Below are positions 34,883-43,570 of a DNA stretch of 64,000 bases, in pieces. Origin of the DNA: an uncultured Centipeda sp. (GTDB lineage Bacteria > Bacillota > Negativicutes > Selenomonadales > Selenomonadaceae). The notes under the pieces were generated by a model. It worked only from the letters and a program-made list of their open reading frames with translations, did not search any database and was not told where the DNA came from. The stretch is taken from positions 27,281 to 91,280 of the forward strand of contig CAJPQT010000008.1 of the NCBI GenBank assembly GCA_905372865.1, given 5' to 3'. The position numbers were made by a program, and so were the translations under genes. The number at the start of each line of letters is the position of its first letter. The stretch's first letter is position 1.

Positions 34883-35845
34883 GTGCATGCAAAAAGCCCG
34901 CTGCTCGTCCTCGTCGGACCAACGGCGGTCGGAAAGACGGCACTTTCGCTGCACCTTGCGGAGGCGCTGGGGACGGATATCATCTCGGGTGACTCCATGT
35001 GCATCTATCGCGGGTTCGATATCGGCAGTGCAAAGCCGACCGCAGAGGAGCAGGCGCGTGTCCCGCATCATCTCATCGACGTGCTGGATGCGGATGAACC
35101 GTTTTCCGTAACGGAGTTTGTCACGTGTGTCTCTGCTCTTGTGCACGTACACGAACGCACGGGGCGTCTGCCGTTCATCGTCGGCGGAACGGGGCTCTAC
35201 ATCAAGGCCCTTGTCGAGGGTTATGACTTCAACGAGACGCGGGAGCAGGAGCGCTTTCGCCGTGCGATGGAGGGCGTTGCTGCGCGGCGCGGCAACGAGC
35301 GCGTGCATTCCTTTCTCGCACATCATGACACCGAGGCGGCGAAGCGTCTGCACATCAACAATCTCAGGCGTGTGATCCGTGCGATCGAGGTTGTGCGCTA
35401 TGGAGACGAACGCATCTCACAGGAGAGTGCGCTGATGAGCGGAGCGCAGCCCTATGATGCCTTTGTCATCGGGCTTATGCGTGAGCGTGCGCACCTTTAT
35501 GAGCGCATCAATGCGCGCGTCACGGCGATGGTTGTGGCGGGGCTTGCGGATGAGGTCGCGGGACTCCTTGCACGCGGTGTGCGGCGCGATGCCCCCGCGA
35601 TGAAGGGGATCGGCTACAAGGAGATGGCCGCATATCTCGCGGGCGAGATGAGCGAAGCGGAGGCAGTCACCGCCATCCAGACGGCGACGAGGCACTTTGC
35701 GAAGCGGCAGCTGACATGGTTCCGGCGTATGCCTTACATCCATTGGTACGATGCGGATGCACGGACAGAGACGGATCTCCTGCGTGCGATCCATGCGGAT
35801 GTGTGCACATGGCTGGAAGAACGAGAAAGGAGCGCTCAGGCGTGA
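34883..35845 (+). CDS. miaA: tRNA dimethylallyltransferase MiaA
   Basis: A 320-residue enzyme that prenylates A37 of tRNAs reading codons that start with U. The P-loop GPTAVGKT lies near residue 11, followed by ISGDSMCIYRGFDIGSAKPT, the typical MiaA substrate region; later parts include GGTGLYIKALVEGYDF and GIGYKEM. The start is uncertain: GTG 34883 gives an ordinary N-terminus, but TTG 34877, overlapping the preceding stop, is equally possible. It overlaps hfq by 4 bp. Confidence 0.94.
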   Translation: MHAKSPLLVLVGPTAVGKTALSLHLAEALGTDIISGDSMCIYRGFDIGSAKPTAEEQARVPHHLIDVLDADEPFSVTEFVTCVSALVHVHERTGRLPFIVGGTGLYIKALVEGYDFNETREQERFRRAMEGVAARRGNERVHSFLAHHDTEAAKRLHINNLRRVIRAIEVVRYGDERISQESALMSGAQPYDAFVIGLMRERAHLYERINARVTAMVVAGLADEVAGLLARGVRRDAPAMKGIGYKEMAAYLAGEMSEAEAVTAIQTATRHFAKRQLTWFRRMPYIHWYDADARTETDLLRAIHADVCTWLEERERSAQA

Positions 35846-36075
35846 CGGCAAAAATTATTAATTTGCAGGACAATTTTCTCAATCAGGTGCGTAAGGACGG
35901 CATTCCGGTGACCATCCACCTTGTGAACGGCTTTCAGATCAAGGGAGCGGTGCGGGGCTTTGACAACTTCGTCATCATGGTGGATGCAATGGGGAAACAG
36001 CAGATGATCTACAAGCATGCGATTTCGACCATTACACCTGCACAGACGGTGAAAACGCTGCCCGAGGATTCTTGA
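35842..36075 (+). CDS. hfq: RNA chaperone Hfq
   Basis: A 77-residue Sm-like protein that forms hexameric rings and pairs small RNAs with mRNAs. The Sm1 region (NFLNQVRKDGIPVTIHLVNG) and Sm2 (YKHAISTI) are intact. GTG 35842 overlaps the miaA stop (GTGA) and is preceded by AAAGGAG. miaA-hfq is a conserved gene pair. A hairpin terminator follows. Confidence 0.96.
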   Translation: MTAKIINLQDNFLNQVRKDGIPVTIHLVNGFQIKGAVRGFDNFVIMVDAMGKQQMIYKHAISTITPAQTVKTLPEDS

Positions 36076-36093
36076 GCGGAGCAATCTGCACTG

Positions 36094-36125
36094 CTGCACC
36101 GAAGTCGGTGCAGTATTTTTCTTTT
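36094..36125 (+). terminator. Terminator after hfq
   Basis: Stem CTGCACC/GGTGCAG with loop GAAGTC, followed by T-rich sequence. It lies between hfq and dut. Confidence 0.75.
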
Positions 36126-36138
36126 TTGAGGAGAACAC

Positions 36139-36591
36139 ATGAAGATTCGTGGATTTGAAATTGTTTCTGTCTACAAGAGTGCGGACATTCATCTGCCGCA
36201 GCGCAAGACGGGAGCGAGTACGGGGTACGATTTTGCAGCGGCAGAAGCGGTCGCAATCCCGTCGGGAGAATGTGCGCTTGTCCCGACGGGGGTCAAGGCA
36301 TATATGCAGCCGGACGAGGTGCTGCTCATCTACATCCGCTCGAGTACGGCGCTCAAGAAGCGTCTCATGCTGATGAACAGCGTGGGCGTGATCGATGCGG
36401 ACTACTATGGGAATGCGGAGAACGAGGGACATATCTACATCCCGCTCTACAATTATGGGAAGGAATCCGTGCATATTGCGGCGGGAGAGCGCATTGCACA
36501 GGGGATCTTCACGCATTATCTTACCGTGGACGGAGATGCTGCGGGGCGTGGTACGGTTCGTGCAGGTGGATTCGGGTCGACGGGGGCTTGA
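36139..36591 (+). CDS. dut: Deoxyuridine 5'-triphosphate nucleotidohydrolase (dUTPase)
   Basis: A 150-residue trimeric dUTPase that converts dUTP to dUMP and pyrophosphate. All five family motifs are recognisable in order: STGYDFAA, RSSTALKK, GVIDADYYG, GERIAQGI and the C-terminal GGFGSTG arm. ATG 36139 follows TTGAGGAG. It stands alone between the hfq terminator and the iscR promoter. Confidence 0.95.
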   Translation: MKIRGFEIVSVYKSADIHLPQRKTGASTGYDFAAAEAVAIPSGECALVPTGVKAYMQPDEVLLIYIRSSTALKKRLMLMNSVGVIDADYYGNAENEGHIYIPLYNYGKESVHIAAGERIAQGIFTHYLTVDGDAAGRGTVRAGGFGSTGA

Positions 36592-36595
36592 TCCT

Positions 36596-36624
36596 TTGAC
36601 AGGAAAACGAAACTCATTTATAAT
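36596..36624 (+). promoter_or_regulatory. Strong promoter of iscR
   Basis: Consensus -35 TTGACA (36596-36601), 17-bp spacer, consensus -10 TATAAT (36619-36624), leaving about 50 nt of leader. An autoregulatory site may lie in this leader, but I could not define one. Confidence 0.85.
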
Positions 36625-36674
36625 GACGATATATTGATATAAACTAGTATTCCTATACCCACTTGGGAGATGTT

Positions 36675-37118
36675 ATGAAACTTTCAACGAAGGGGCGCTA
36701 CAGTGTGACCGCGCTCTATGAACTTGCTCTGCACTACGGGGAGGGGGTTGTGCCTCTCAAGACGATTGCCAAGACGCAGCAGCTCTCGGAGAATTATTTG
36801 GAGCAGCTGATGGTCCCGCTTAAGCGCGCGGGACTTGTAGAGAGCGTGCGCGGTGCGCAGGGCGGCTATATGCTGGCACTGCCGCCCGAGGAGGTTACGA
36901 TCGGGCGCATCATCACGGCGGTGGAGGGGCCGATTGCCCTCGTTGACTGCCTGTTGACAAGCGCAGAGGCGGAGGGACAAAGCTGCGTGCGTGCAGGCAG
37001 CTGTGTCACGCGTCGGATCTGGGAGGAGGTACGTGACAGCATCAACGCTGTATTGAACAATATCTCACTTGCCGATCTCCTACTGCGCAATCGGCAGCGG
37101 CTCGGGTGCAACCAGTGA
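36675..37118 (+). CDS. iscR: Rrf2-family transcriptional regulator, IscR-like
   Basis: A 147-residue winged-helix regulator starting with the hallmark MKLSTKGRYSVTALYELA. Three cysteines in the segment CLLTSAEAEGQSCVRAGSC (near residues 95-113) are placed like the [2Fe-2S] ligands of IscR, so it likely senses iron-sulfur status and regulates its own promoter. ATG 36675 was preferred over an upstream TTG because GGGAGATG gives suitable spacing. The stop overlaps the desulfurase start by 4 bp. Confidence 0.88.
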   Translation: MKLSTKGRYSVTALYELALHYGEGVVPLKTIAKTQQLSENYLEQLMVPLKRAGLVESVRGAQGGYMLALPPEEVTIGRIITAVEGPIALVDCLLTSAEAEGQSCVRAGSCVTRRIWEEVRDSINAVLNNISLADLLLRNRQRLGCNQ

Positions 37119-38251
37119 GGCCCATCTATCTCGACTACGCAGCGACAACACCGCTCGATGCGCGCGTGCTTGCGGCAATGCAGCCGTATCAGACGGAGTT
37201 CTATGGGAATCCGTCCAGTCTGCATTCGTTTGGACAGGCAGCGCGGCGTGCCGTTGCACATGCGCGGGAACAGACAGCAGCGCTGGTCGGGGCATCTTCC
37301 GATGAGGTGTTCTTTACGAGCGGAGGAACGGAGAGCGATAACTGGGCACTGCGCGGCATTGCGGAGGAACAGCGGGCCGCAGGACGCGGTGCGCACATCG
37401 TGACCTCAACAATTGAACATGCGGCCGTTCGTGAGAGCTGCCGCCATCTCGAAGCGTGCGGGTTCTCTGTGACCGAAGTCCCGGTTGACGGGGAGGGGCG
37501 CGTTGATCCTGCCGCCGTAGAGGCGGCGCTGCGTGCGGATACGGTGCTCGTCAGCATTATGACGGCGAATAACGAGGTTGGCACCATCCAGCCGATTGCG
37601 GAGATCGGAGCCGTTGTCCGTGCGCGCGGGATTCCATTTCATACAGATGCCGTACAGGCCGCGGGACATATACCCCTCGATGTTAATGTACTGAACGTGG
37701 ATGCACTCTCCTTTTCCGCGCATAAATTCTGTGGACCGAAGGGCATCGGTGCGCTCTACCTGCGCCGTGGAACGAAGATTATGCCGCTCATTTGCGGCGG
37801 TGCACAGGAGCGGGATCTGCGTGCCGGGACGGAGAATACGGCGGCAATTGTCGGATGTGGGTGTGCGGCAGAGATCGCGAACGCCGAGATGGGCGCAGAA
37901 GATGAGCGCCTGCGTGCATATACACAGCTGCTGCGTGAGAAACTCGAGGCAGTGGACGGCATTGCTTTTCACGGCGCACAGGATAAGCGCCTCGCGGGCA
38001 TCCTGAATTTCGGCATACGCGGATTCTCACAGGATACGCTTCTCATCCGCCTTGATCTCGCGGGTTTTGCCGTATCGGCGGGAAGCGCATGCAGTGCGGG
38101 TGCTACACGCCCGTCCCACGTCCTGACAGCGATGGGCCTTTCGTCCGAGGAGGCGAAGTGCGCCATTCGTGTGAGCTGTGGACGCGCTACCGAACGCGCG
38201 GAGATTCTTGCATTTGCGGAGCGTATTTTGGAGATTGCGGGGCAATGTTGA
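37115..38251 (+). CDS. iscS: Cysteine desulfurase, IscS/NifS type
   Basis: A 378-residue PLP enzyme that removes sulfur from cysteine for iron-sulfur clusters and tRNA thiolation. The N-terminus IYLDYAATTP, the PLP lysine in SFSAHKFCGPKG and the catalytic loop SAGSACSAGA are all present. I chose GTG 37115, which overlaps the iscR stop as GTGA; GTG 37106 is also in frame. No iscU/nifU scaffold or mnmA gene follows, unlike the common Firmicutes arrangement. Confidence 0.93.
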   Translation: MRPIYLDYAATTPLDARVLAAMQPYQTEFYGNPSSLHSFGQAARRAVAHAREQTAALVGASSDEVFFTSGGTESDNWALRGIAEEQRAAGRGAHIVTSTIEHAAVRESCRHLEACGFSVTEVPVDGEGRVDPAAVEAALRADTVLVSIMTANNEVGTIQPIAEIGAVVRARGIPFHTDAVQAAGHIPLDVNVLNVDALSFSAHKFCGPKGIGALYLRRGTKIMPLICGGAQERDLRAGTENTAAIVGCGCAAEIANAEMGAEDERLRAYTQLLREKLEAVDGIAFHGAQDKRLAGILNFGIRGFSQDTLLIRLDLAGFAVSAGSACSAGATRPSHVLTAMGLSSEEAKCAIRVSCGRATERAEILAFAERILEIAGQC

Positions 38252-38257
38252 AAATAT

Positions 38258-38286
38258 TTGTCTTTGCAGGAAACTTCATGTATAAT
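38258..38286 (+). promoter_or_regulatory. Promoter of the rodZ-like gene
   Basis: -35 TTGTCT (38258-38263), 17-bp spacer, -10 TATAAT (38281-38286), beginning 7 bp after the iscS stop. Confidence 0.7.
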
Positions 38287-38332
38287 TAGAACGATATATT
38301 CCGGAAGTGACAGTGGTCAGGGAGGGAATCTC

Positions 38333-39247
38333 ATGGTAGGGGATATCTTGCGAAGAGAGCGCGAGAAACAAGGACGGACGATTGCCGATGTGGAGCAGGG
38401 GACGAGTATTCGTGCGCTCTATATTGAGCACATCGAGCGGGGCAATGTTGCTGAGCTGCCGGGCATGGTCTATGCAAAGGGCTTTGTACGAAACTATGCG
38501 AAGTTTTTGGGACTGAATGCGGAGAACCTCGTGCAGCAGTTTGCCGAGGAAAACGGAAGCGCATCCCCGCCCTCCGCGCCGGAGCCGGAGACGTCAGCAC
38601 CGACGCGCCGCATATCACTGAGCAATGTCGGAGACGAATCGCTCTCGAATATCTCCATTGGCACGCCCAGCGCATCCTATGCGGGAATCTTCGGCAAGCT
38701 TGCTGCGGGCATCATCGTGCTCGTTGCTCTCGTGGGCGGAGGTGCTGCCGTTATCTCTGCGATCAACTCACCTGCGCGTGAGACGGCGGCGACCCCTCCG
38801 GTCAAGACGGAGCAGCCTGCTCCGGCACCGGCGGCCGCAGAGGCGGATGCATCCGATGCGACGCGGGCAGCTGCGGCTGCCGACGGGGTGCGCGTGAGCG
38901 TGACGCTCACGGAGCGCTGCTGGACAGAGGTCACTGTCGACGGCAAGAGCGTCTTTGAGGGAATCATCGAAAAGGGGAAGACGGAGAACTGGCAGGGCAA
39001 GGAATCCGTCGTTGTTCGTGCGGGCAACGCAGGTGCGCTCGACGTGACATGCAACGGAAAGAAGCTCGGCAAGTTCGGCGATAACGGAGAAGTCGTTGAG
39101 CGCCGCTTCACGAAGACCACGAAGGAACTGAAGGATACGCTGCCGGCTGCGCGTGAGGCGGCAGCTTCAGCACAGCAGGAGAAGAGCACCGCCGGCAGTG
39201 ATAAGAGACCAGCAAAGGCGACGCAGAGCACCGCAAAAACACAGTGA
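38333..39247 (+). CDS. RodZ-like helix-turn-helix membrane protein (DUF4115)
   Basis: A 304-residue protein with an N-terminal helix-turn-helix of the RodZ/HTH_25 type (ILRREREKQGRTIADVEQG near residues 5-23). A variable linker and one membrane segment near residues 123-144 follow, then an Ala/Pro-rich linker and a DUF4115-type beta domain (about 190-260), ending in an Ala/Lys-rich tail. RodZ anchors MreB to the membrane and supports rod shape. ATG 38333 follows AGGGAGGG; the frame extends upstream without support. It has its own promoter and lies 29 bp before nrdR. Confidence 0.85.
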   Translation: MVGDILRREREKQGRTIADVEQGTSIRALYIEHIERGNVAELPGMVYAKGFVRNYAKFLGLNAENLVQQFAEENGSASPPSAPEPETSAPTRRISLSNVGDESLSNISIGTPSASYAGIFGKLAAGIIVLVALVGGGAAVISAINSPARETAATPPVKTEQPAPAPAAAEADASDATRAAAAADGVRVSVTLTERCWTEVTVDGKSVFEGIIEKGKTENWQGKESVVVRAGNAGALDVTCNGKKLGKFGDNGEVVERRFTKTTKELKDTLPAAREAAASAQQEKSTAGSDKRPAKATQSTAKTQ

Positions 39248-39276
39248 ATTACGGCGCATGAGGAAGGATGAGCACG

Positions 39277-39741
39277 ATGAAATGTCCTTTTTGCAAGAAG
39301 CCGGATAGTCGGGTGATTGACTCAAGGGCCGCAGATGACGGAGCGACGATTCGCCGCCGCCGTGAATGCGGGGAGTGTGGGCGGCGCTTCACCACGTACG
39401 AGGTTGTAGAAAAGCTGCCATTGATGGTTGTAAAAAGGGATAATCGCCGCGAGCCGTTCAATCGTGACAAGCTCCTGACGGGGATCATCCGTTCCTGCGA
39501 TAAACGTGACATCTCGATGGAGCAGATCACAAACTTCGTCGCGGAGATTGAGCGTGATATCCGCAACCGCACGGAGCCGGAAGTGCCGTCGGAGAAGATC
39601 GGTGAAATCGTCATGGAGCGGCTCAAGGACTTTGATGAAGTCGCTTATATCCGCTTTGCCTCGGTCTATCGGAAATTCGATGACATCACGAACTTCATTG
39701 AGGAGCTGGAAACGCTGCGTGCACGACGCGGAAAGGAGTAG
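39277..39741 (+). CDS. nrdR: Transcriptional repressor NrdR
   Basis: A 154-residue nucleotide-sensing repressor of ribonucleotide reductase genes. An N-terminal zinc ribbon (CPFC near residue 3 and CGECGRRF near residue 31) is followed by an ATP-cone domain (VVKRDNRREPFNRDKLLTGI). ATG 39277 is preferred over ATG 39268 because AGGAAGG directly abuts the earlier codon. No ribonucleotide reductase gene lies in the window. Confidence 0.95.
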   Translation: MKCPFCKKPDSRVIDSRAADDGATIRRRRECGECGRRFTTYEVVEKLPLMVVKRDNRREPFNRDKLLTGIIRSCDKRDISMEQITNFVAEIERDIRNRTEPEVPSEKIGEIVMERLKDFDEVAYIRFASVYRKFDDITNFIEELETLRARRGKE

Positions 39742-39765
39742 GAATACGAAAGGCATAGGTATGTT

Positions 39766-41517
39766 TTGGATCATCGTCTAAAGAGCGGTCTGCAGGAGAG
39801 ATTTGCAAAAGAGCGCGGTGCCTATCGCTATCCGGTGGGGGGGCGCACACGCTTTGCGCTCGTCTATCCCAATACCTACTTTGTGGGGATGTCGAATCTC
39901 GGTCTGCACATCATCTATGACCTCCTCAACCGGCGCAGAGATACCGCGTGCGAGCGCTTCTTCCTGCCCGATCGGACGGAACTCCCGCGCTATGAGCGCA
40001 CGCAGACGCCGATGATGAGCGTGGAGACGCAGACGCCTCTTGCGGACTTCGCCGTCATCGGCTTTGCTGTTTCGTTCGAAATGGACTATTTTCATCTCGT
40101 CAAGATATTGACGCTCAGCCATGTGCGTCTGTACGCATCCGAGCGCGGTGCACGGGACCCTTTGGTCATTGCGGGCGGTCCGTGTGCGACCTTCAACCCC
40201 GAACCTCTTGCGGAGATCGTGGATGCCTTTGTGATTGGGGAGGGCGAGGCGATCGTGCCCGCCCTGATGGATGCCTATCACGAGGGCGTTCGGGCGGGAG
40301 ATGATCGGGATTCGCTCCTGCATCGCCTCGCGCAGGTACCCGGTATCTATGTGCCTGCACTCTATGCGCCCTCCTATGACGGGACGGGAAAACTTGCTGC
40401 GTTTACGCCGAAAGAGGGGGCCCCGACTTCCGTTGTTCGCCAGTGGATCGAAAATCTCGATGCATACCCTGCGCACACGGTTGTTGTCACGGAGGATACG
40501 GAGTTCAATCTCTATCTCATCGAGACGGCACGCGGCTGCGGGAGGCATTGCCGCTTCTGCATGGCGGGGTACTGCTTTCGCCGTCCGCGCAACCGTTCTC
40601 TCGCCCTCATCGAGGAGGAGGTACGTGCGGCACTGCCCTATGGCAAGAAAATCGGGCTGATGGGGGCTGCGATCTCCGATTACCCCGAAATCAACGCGCT
40701 CTGTCGCTCCATCCTTGGCGAGGGACTGTCCATGTCCGTCGCATCCTTCCGCGCGGACTCGGTGACGCAGGAACTCGTCGAGGCACTTGCCGCGAGCGGC
40801 CTGCAGACGCTGACCCTCGCACCCGAAGCAGGGAGCGCACGCATGCGTGCTGTTATCAACAAGGGCATTGAGGAACACCATCTCTTTACAGCGATCGATC
40901 TCGGCGCAGCGGCGCATATACCTAACTTTAAACTTTACATTATGGTGGGGCTGCCATTCGAGGAAGATGCGGATATCGCGGCGATCATCGACCTCGCCGA
41001 GCGGCTGCGTCTCCATATGGATGAGAAGGGGAGCCGCGGCATGCTGACGCTCAGTGTGAATCCGTTCGTTCCAAAACCCTTTACCCCGTTTCAGTGGATG
41101 CCGATGGCGGACAAGAAGCGCCTCGATGTTGTGATGAAAACGATCACACAGGCGCTTCGCCGCCATAAAAAGATTGTCGTTAACTTTGAGTCGCCGAAGG
41201 AGGCTCTCGTCCAGGCAATCCTTGCACGCGGCGACCGTCGCCTCGCACAGCCGCTCATTCGTGCGGCTGTGCGGCGCGGCGCAAAGGATCTGATATCGGA
41301 GATGCGGGCAGATGGCCTCTCCCCGGATTCCTATCTTGTACGGGCGTGGGCTATTGACGATCTGCTTCCGTGGGAGCATTTGGATATGGGCTTTACAAAG
41401 CGATATCTGCAGCAGGAGTATGAAAAAGCAGCGGCGCTGAAGGCAACGCCCGACTGCTTTGACGGATGTGTGCGCTGTGGTGTCTGCGGCGGGAAGGCAG
41501 AAAGGACCAACAAATGA
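39766..41517 (+). CDS. B12-binding-type radical SAM protein (TIGR03960-like)
   Basis: A 583-residue radical SAM enzyme. An N-terminal B12-binding-like Rossmann region contains VYPNTYFVGMSNLGLHIIYD. The [4Fe-4S] site CxxxCxxC is at C258, C262 and C265 (ARGCGRHCRFCMAGY). A cysteine-rich end (FDGCVRCGVCGG) suggests an extra metal site. The reaction is unknown; related proteins occur widely in Firmicutes. The start is taken as TTG 39766; no in-frame ATG is near, and an ATG at 39761 is out of frame. It overlaps pgeF by 4 bp and heads a tightly packed operon reaching pyrR. Confidence 0.85.
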   Translation: MDHRLKSGLQERFAKERGAYRYPVGGRTRFALVYPNTYFVGMSNLGLHIIYDLLNRRRDTACERFFLPDRTELPRYERTQTPMMSVETQTPLADFAVIGFAVSFEMDYFHLVKILTLSHVRLYASERGARDPLVIAGGPCATFNPEPLAEIVDAFVIGEGEAIVPALMDAYHEGVRAGDDRDSLLHRLAQVPGIYVPALYAPSYDGTGKLAAFTPKEGAPTSVVRQWIENLDAYPAHTVVVTEDTEFNLYLIETARGCGRHCRFCMAGYCFRRPRNRSLALIEEEVRAALPYGKKIGLMGAAISDYPEINALCRSILGEGLSMSVASFRADSVTQELVEALAASGLQTLTLAPEAGSARMRAVINKGIEEHHLFTAIDLGAAAHIPNFKLYIMVGLPFEEDADIAAIIDLAERLRLHMDEKGSRGMLTLSVNPFVPKPFTPFQWMPMADKKRLDVVMKTITQALRRHKKIVVNFESPKEALVQAILARGDRRLAQPLIRAAVRRGAKDLISEMRADGLSPDSYLVRAWAIDDLLPWEHLDMGFTKRYLQQEYEKAAALKATPDCFDGCVRCGVCGGKAERTNK

Positions 41518-42329
41518 GTTTTGTACTGCAGCATGTGCGGGACAATCTGTGGAGCGGCAGACTTGATATCTTACCCGCGGACAGGCTTGTGCACGGCTTC
41601 TCGGCACGACTGGGCGGCGTGAGCCCCGCACCGTTCGATTCGCTCAATATGGCGCTGCATGTCGGCGACGATCCGGCATGCGTGTGGGAGAATCGTCGGC
41701 GGTATTTCTCGGCACTCGGCCTGCATGCGGAGCGGCTCTGCACCATCCGGCAGGTCCACGGCACGGAGATCGTGCGTGCCATGCGGCGCGATGCGGGACG
41801 CGGTGCACGGGCGTATGAGGATGCACTCGCAGATGCAGATGCCGTCATCACGAATGACAGCGGTGTCCCGCTCATGCTCTGCTATGCGGACTGTGTCCCC
41901 GTTCTCCTCTATGATCCTGTGCACCACGCGGCGGGTGTCGTGCATGCCGGTTGGAAGGGGACGGTACAGCGAATCGCAGCACAGACCGTCGCCCGCATGT
42001 GGGAGGAGTTCGGCACGGCGGCATCCGATGTGATCGCAGGGATCGGTCCCTCCATCGGTGCGGGATGCTATACGGTCGGCCCGGAGGTTGCGGAGCAGTT
42101 TCGTGCGGCATTTCCGGCGCATGCGGAGACCATTGTGCAGGATCGGGAAGGGGCACTCCACCTCGACCTCTGGGCGGCGAATCACGTACAGCTGGCGGAG
42201 GCAGGCGTTTTGGAGAAAAATATTGACCATGCGGATATATGCACTTTATGTGAGTGCAAGTTCTTTTATTCCTATCGTTCTGCAGATGGCAGAACGGGAC
42301 GACTTGCGGCGGTGATGGAGCTGAGATGA
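41514..42329 (+). CDS. pgeF: Peptidoglycan editing factor PgeF (YfiH/laccase-domain family)
   Basis: A 271-residue protein of the multicopper-oxidase-like YfiH family, whose members hydrolyse mis-incorporated residues in peptidoglycan precursors and deaminate nucleosides. Metal-site motifs are seen in CYADCVPVLLYDP, HAGWKGTV and GPSIGAGCYTVG. ATG 41514 overlaps the radical SAM stop; its own stop overlaps the yggS start. In Firmicutes it commonly precedes yggS and sepF, as here. Confidence 0.92.
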   Translation: MSFVLQHVRDNLWSGRLDILPADRLVHGFSARLGGVSPAPFDSLNMALHVGDDPACVWENRRRYFSALGLHAERLCTIRQVHGTEIVRAMRRDAGRGARAYEDALADADAVITNDSGVPLMLCYADCVPVLLYDPVHHAAGVVHAGWKGTVQRIAAQTVARMWEEFGTAASDVIAGIGPSIGAGCYTVGPEVAEQFRAAFPAHAETIVQDREGALHLDLWAANHVQLAEAGVLEKNIDHADICTLCECKFFYSYRSADGRTGRLAAVMELR

Positions 42330-43045
42330 GTGACAATATGACGATAGGCGCGCGGATTCAGGCGGTACGCACAGCGATTGCGGAGGCATGTGCACGGCGT
42401 ACGCATGTGCCGCAGGATGCCCCCGTGGAACTGATCGCGGTGACCAAGAATCACCCCGTGGAGGCAATGCAGACAGCAATTGACGCGGGCGCTGCGAACA
42501 TCGGTGAGAACCGCGTACAGGAGGCACTGGATAAGGCAAAGAATCTCGAACGCGAAGTGACGTGGCATCTCATCGGGCATTTGCAGACGAATAAGGTGAA
42601 GCATGCCGTCCGACAGTTTGACCTGATTCATTCGGTGGATTCCCTGCGGCTTGCGCAAGAGATTAACAAGGCAGCGGAGAAATTCGACAAGGTGCAGAAC
42701 ATCCTCATCCAAGTCAATCTGGCACGCGAAGAGCGTAAATCCGGCATCTATCGCGAAGATTTGGATGATCTGCTGGCGGAAATCGGCCGTCTGCCGTCCA
42801 TTCGGTTGCAGGGTTTTATGTGTATTGCGCCGAATTATGACGATGTGGAGGAGTGTCGCCCGCTCTTCCGCGCGATGTATGAACTCTATCAGCAGGGAAA
42901 GGAACGTGCGCCGCGTACGGCGGACATTCGTTATCTCTCGATGGGGATGTCCAACGATTACGAAATTGCGGTGGAGGAAGGCGCAAATCTCGTGCGCGTC
43001 GGTACAGCAATTTTTGGTGCGCGTCAGTATGCCCGAGGAGTGTGA
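42326..43045 (+). CDS. YggS-family pyridoxal-phosphate homeostasis protein
   Basis: A 239-residue single-domain alanine-racemase-like barrel that binds PLP and supports vitamin B6 and amino acid homeostasis. The PLP lysine is in LIAVTKNHPVEAM, with GENRVQEALDK and WHLIGHLQTNKVK also typical. ATG 42326 overlaps pgeF by 4 bp. sepF begins 7 bp downstream, the usual neighbour. Confidence 0.93.
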   Translation: MSDNMTIGARIQAVRTAIAEACARRTHVPQDAPVELIAVTKNHPVEAMQTAIDAGAANIGENRVQEALDKAKNLEREVTWHLIGHLQTNKVKHAVRQFDLIHSVDSLRLAQEINKAAEKFDKVQNILIQVNLAREERKSGIYREDLDDLLAEIGRLPSIRLQGFMCIAPNYDDVEECRPLFRAMYELYQQGKERAPRTADIRYLSMGMSNDYEIAVEEGANLVRVGTAIFGARQYARGV

Positions 43046-43052
43046 GAGATCA

Positions 43053-43565
43053 GTGAGTATCTTTAAGAAAATATCAACGAAATTCATCGGCGTTTCGTCG
43101 GACGAGGACATGGAGGATAGCGAGATTTACGAGGAGGAGCAGAAGAGTGCTCCCGTGCGGGAAATCGGTTCGAGCACAGGCCGCCGTGCACAGACGGGGG
43201 CGACCATCTCCTCGTTTCCGGACTTTTCTGTGTCGACGGGCGGGACGGGGAATGCGGCGATTGACAATGTGGTTGCGGCGTATCGCATGAATGTTGTCGT
43301 CATCGAGCCGCAGACGTTCGATGACGCACAGCAGGTGGCGGTCAATCTCCAGAAGAAGAAGCCTGTCGTGCTCAATTTTGAAAAGACGGAGAAGAGCGTG
43401 GCAAGCCGCATCATCGATTTCATCAGCGGTACGACGTATGCACTGAACGGGGATATCAAGAAGATCAGCAATAATGTTTTCCTCTGTGCACCGAATAATG
43501 TCAATGTCAGTTACTCCGAGGACGGGCATCATCTTGGCGATGATATGTCCTTTCCGAATCGGTAA
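43053..43565 (+). CDS. sepF: Cell division protein SepF
   Basis: A 170-residue division protein that tethers FtsZ to the membrane. It has a short N-terminal amphipathic stretch (SIFKKISTKF), an acidic linker and the conserved C-terminal core with VVVIEPQTFDDAQQVAVNL and RIIDFISGTTYALNGDI. GTG 43053 is preceded by GAGGAG and follows yggS by 7 bp; longer frames run inside yggS. SepF presence is typical of Gram-positive and Negativicutes lineages. Confidence 0.94.
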   Translation: MSIFKKISTKFIGVSSDEDMEDSEIYEEEQKSAPVREIGSSTGRRAQTGATISSFPDFSVSTGGTGNAAIDNVVAAYRMNVVVIEPQTFDDAQQVAVNLQKKKPVVLNFEKTEKSVASRIIDFISGTTYALNGDIKKISNNVFLCAPNNVNVSYSEDGHHLGDDMSFPNR

Positions 43566-43570
43566 AGCGT

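Noticed and set aside
39778..41631. A 617-codon open frame on the minus strand opposite the radical SAM gene
   Set aside because: It is a shadow of codon bias in GC-rich sequence: the plus strand encodes a clear radical SAM enzyme with CxxxCxxC, while the antisense product has no recognisable domain and is Arg/His-rich.
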